The translations under genes and the position numbers were made by a program. A DNA stretch of 64,000 nt from Symbiodinium kawagutii (lineage: Eukaryota > Sar > Dinophyceae > Suessiales > Symbiodiniaceae). Below, piece by piece: positions 63,801-64,000 of this stretch. The notes under the pieces are model-generated. The model had not been told where the DNA came from, ran no database searches, and saw only the letters and a program-made list of their open reading frames with translations. Numbering within the stretch: the first letter of the stretch is position 1; each line of letters starts with the position of its first letter. The stretch covers positions 1 to 64,000 of the forward strand of contig VSDK01025463.1 in assembly GCA_009767595.1 (NCBI GenBank), in the 5' to 3' direction.

Positions 63801-64000
63801 CGCTTCGGCTGCTGTCTCCTTCTTGTCCTTGCTCCTCATCCCACCAAGTCTTTTGCCTCTTTCAGGACACTCGCGCTTCCAATGCCCAGTGCGACGGCAC
63901 AGGTGGCATTTGGTTTTGCTCTTCAGCATCTCCAACCTTCCTCTCAGTGTCCCATTGAGTTGCCACTTGGCACCATCATCCTTGACCTCGAAGCCACGAT
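57858..64000 (-). CDS. Gag-Pol polyprotein of copia element 2 with methyltransferase-like domain, N-terminus beyond the window
   Basis: The frame is open to the right edge, so the apparent first codon (a TTG at 63935) is not the start. Numbering from that codon: zinc knuckle CHLCRRTGHWKREC 10-23 (C-x2-C-x4-H-x4-C); protease PDTACRRT (Asp184); Ser/Gly/His-rich stretch 335-578 overlapping a +1-frame ORF; methyltransferase-like domain about 650-870 with VSPPCGPFS (Cys715) and FEHP (765-767); integrase H901/H906/C934/C937 with Asp964, Asp1024, Glu1059; RT with ADVEGAF (Asp1575) and HVDDM (Asp 1672-1673); RNase H with TTSDASWGN (Asp1827), LGAEL, VVDNKPVYD and MLSDALTK. Stop at 57858-57860. No stop or frameshift is seen. 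The H-x4-H-x27-C-x2-C spacing equals that of element 1. Confidence 0.9.
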   Translation of the reverse strand, partial: RGFEVKDDGAKWQLNGTLRGRLEMLKSKTKCHLCRRTGHWKRECPERGKRLGGMRSKDKKETAAEAHAAEVVVLAPDDEKHDMMWQMFQEKPPRKVDFQTSVDVQKDGFSDTHATGNQQRSGQKSLTSVAKGRSTSPMPERKPTQGKESPGKAPRDLRVLSAGDSSRKEVFQCDESHLFAAEDVLSAEASDAAESDLTWRSAVPDTACRRTLIGAYTLRMLERHLGNQGYRVLKRRGKSEFRFGNAGTLTSQEVAIIPACIHGRKFLIRAAILPGTGSHTPLLLSKEFMRQMSMVIDMGCDRVVFGDFGCSVDLKVTDRGHYAIPVFDFHHDCFNADQSCEPRVKKSAVTVYDISQLESQERVSEPLGSWSRDSAAPSHADLLHADGIRHDEHPGNVEQCDGSKSRRRRSSQQCGVGRHSRSPTGRRGRSGAQQLCDDRWEVPQAQDCDGCGNPIRDRQGLHGVGAFSHQCQVVNGDAEVAHLHPSSRQQEEGTSGTRAESARTHESRTSTGQDQGSSSPSQSSQAHESASGTHGRASHGHRLGDCDQCRDSNSCGSDLGVHDPKPAPASAGAPGGDGQSHAADGQEHSCQVHVQHVPLRSTSKLEQLKTLNDVDNALCDSDDGKEPGVTMNRRCRKQIQRNIEDIYTVDAGCTVHCDAHEGCDVLQVNVEHKHVDVGEVFSMPRVVPMAESRGLKVGNSYDIGNGWNFLNPDHRKLCREEIRKQKPRTLVVSPPCGPFSKLQRLNKDKGDPQEKQRKLIEARILLGFAMELCELQYQEGRIFIFEHPMGADSWRESDVMHVEQLVGVHAVHVDQCMYGLCDPVNKRFFKKATRLLTNSMYGDMLMRRCDGNHDHQTIEGQVKVGGRWVNRSRMAQVYPRKMVENIVRLVKLERDRAEHEILVSEKLEEDNKDLEASVRRCHVNLGHPSKERFIHMLKSANASQAAIEIAKKLKCSLCSAKRLQSAHQVAKTKRAEAFNHRLNIDVFDLPIYQQKVLKMLNIYCEGTGFQLCVPLWSGANAAAIRKAYRKSWKRWAGTPFSVLTDGGPEFDGECQQGFDDDRTYVEKTAAYSPWQNGACERHGGHWKQIFAKAFAETNPSDKQEVNELVDQVNNAKNMMSRRHGYSPMQHVFGGEVRLPDINTEYDPYIGGTSQYHAGDNVQRTHALRLAARRAMIELDDRDKVQRALDHRTRTTNSFQVGQMVYYWRVRQQQDKEKKGSWLGPARVIGFYDHSKIWVAHGNKVLRCSPEQVRELTADQEAAIRFVPPELVQRPGRFAKRGAQTYVDITREGTPSEADWQQELALDDSREAKRRRTAGTFDDEEMPTEDSEMPAENLIQPNSEEGDVNEESTQSGEVPSIAPTSEAEPAVPEISSSSYGPIRHRHVQDHTDNLTRALRMPTEMLDLGDARRLGNPYDREKVVQDLLGSQEADDDLECYDVELQNLSDKEPMHARTSSEMKMNADICRSHYETFLVNEKRGRGELRDKDLQSSEDKEKVRQGKLKEWKKLIDSGAIKVHTGVVAQEILKRTDPKRIMESRFVKTRKDDAVKCRWCVKGFQDPDIDWLNRQSPTLTADGLAAVLQILSSNKWTLSIADVEGAFLQGDDFERQHGPIFARIPREGIDGIDDEALVELTKCVYGLIDAPLHWWRSITRTLTRLGMKQSELDPCVFRWFEQNSNGQHHVGGILALHVDDMIFGGNNGFKHAVLEKLRDIYPFKHWVNGSGEFLGRKLYQHNDFSITVDQKEYSSHIQSINICKERRKEKDAPVTPKELQQLRAVLGAANWIVGSTRPDIGAHTALLQQRINKATVADLIEANKLVARIRDYSHVRICIKSIPMDKACLVTTSDASWGNTDTLGSQAGYFILFAEQNIAQNQWSDVSPLRWKSYKMERKTQSTLGAELMSATRAVAECNWMRSIFAEFCNYDYELKEDKSWRERLPMIIVVDNKPVYDTCQGQGVIVKDKRVAIDLLLLRRDLLSTNAVLRWIDTRQMLSDALTKVLPNADFLLFVLKFGQFILVREDQSLEWRSQERKLKESQKTSSRKRH
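62201..63034 (-). CDS. overprinted +1-frame ORF (ORF X2) inside copia element 2
   Basis: 277 codons in the +1 frame relative to the polyprotein. The first 30 or so codons are a shadow of the protease end. From about codon 35 on, this frame is the protein-like one: ELDDIPDLPQDGEGGPVLSN, then DGKYHKLKIVMDVG and DKGYMVWVRSHINAKSS, then basic stretches and a Gln/His/Met-rich helix (LLLHQQVHQEEMASHMQQMD) up to its own stop. The GKYxxL...GYxxWV pattern loosely recalls the small ExoX C-terminal-like / DUF3820 fold (uncertain). The main frame here is low-complexity. Same place and same relative frame as ORF X1 of element 1, with no obvious sequence identity. Confidence 0.55.
   Translation of the reverse strand: MPFPSLIFIMIVSMLTRVVNLESRNRQLPCMTFLSLKAKNVSVNPSDRGHETQQHQAMQTYSMPMGSDMMNIQAMLNNVMAANPGGGGRVNNVELDDIPDLPQDGEGGPVLSNYVMTDGKYHKLKIVMDVGTQYETDKGYMVWVRSHINAKSSMEMQKLRIYIHHRDNKKKARVEQGLNQPGRMSQGPVQAKTKGRPAPRNLPKHMKVRQAPMDEQAMDTDWETVTNAEIPTHVVQTWEYMTQSLLLHQQVHQEEMASHMQQMDKSTLAKFMFNMSR

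Larger units (their letters stand above)
57691..64000 (-). mobile_element. Ty1/copia retrotransposon (element 2), cut by the right window edge
   Basis: Internal region and probably the 3' LTR. The coding strand has CTTTGGGGTG at about 57841-57850, matching the purine tract before the 3' LTR of element 1, followed by TGTG (57840 downward) as the likely LTR start. The other LTR is outside the window, so the LTR length and the left border (placed at 57691 only as a guess) cannot be fixed. The polyprotein is intact as far as seen and very different in sequence from element 1. Confidence 0.8.

Overview
The window looks like nuclear DNA of a dinoflagellate, probably a symbiodiniacean or a relative. 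The reasons are: two very large single-frame Ty1/copia polyproteins; small exons (about 50-210 bp) in long repeat-filled introns, some needing GC-AG splicing to stay in frame; every gene I can support on one strand (minus), as in unidirectional dinoflagellate gene arrays; long CAA/TTG/CAT/GGT triplet runs; an internal CCCTAAAA (telomere-like) block; and an ankyrin-BTB gene. No bacterial signatures were seen. Two runs of N (11750-11834, 25867-25876) show that this is a scaffolded assembly.

Layout from left to right; all genes run right to left. (1) <1-10193: a fragmented IQ-motif plus ankyrin-repeat gene resembling IQANK1, starting at an ATG in a strong Kozak context at 10193 and leaving the window at the left edge. 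The ankyrin exons join in phase. (2) About 10611-24350: exons of an unrecognised gene whose last exon ends at 10611. A complete young copia element (14423-22887) sits between its exons, with identical 261-bp LTRs and a GATAC target duplication. (3) 25719-27240: a complete three-exon ankyrin-BTB/POZ gene (about 297 aa). (4) 28-57 kb: scattered minus-strand exon candidates of unrecognised genes in repeat-rich DNA. (5) 57858-64000: a second, very different copia element, cut by the right edge.

Both copia elements share an unusual plan: zinc knuckle, protease, a +1-frame overprinted ORF of 218-277 codons, a methyltransferase-like domain, integrase, reverse transcriptase and RNase H. The overprinted ORF lies in the same place and the same relative frame in both elements, and both frames stay open throughout. 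This is the best candidate in the window for an undescribed system.

The remaining DNA is dominated by short non-autonomous elements of about 80-130 bp with terminal inverted repeats. At least three families recur, and copies often lie 20-130 bp from predicted exon borders. There are also microsatellites, an 11-bp satellite with a 55-bp higher-order unit, and long tracts built from the word AACCAT or its complement ATGGTT.
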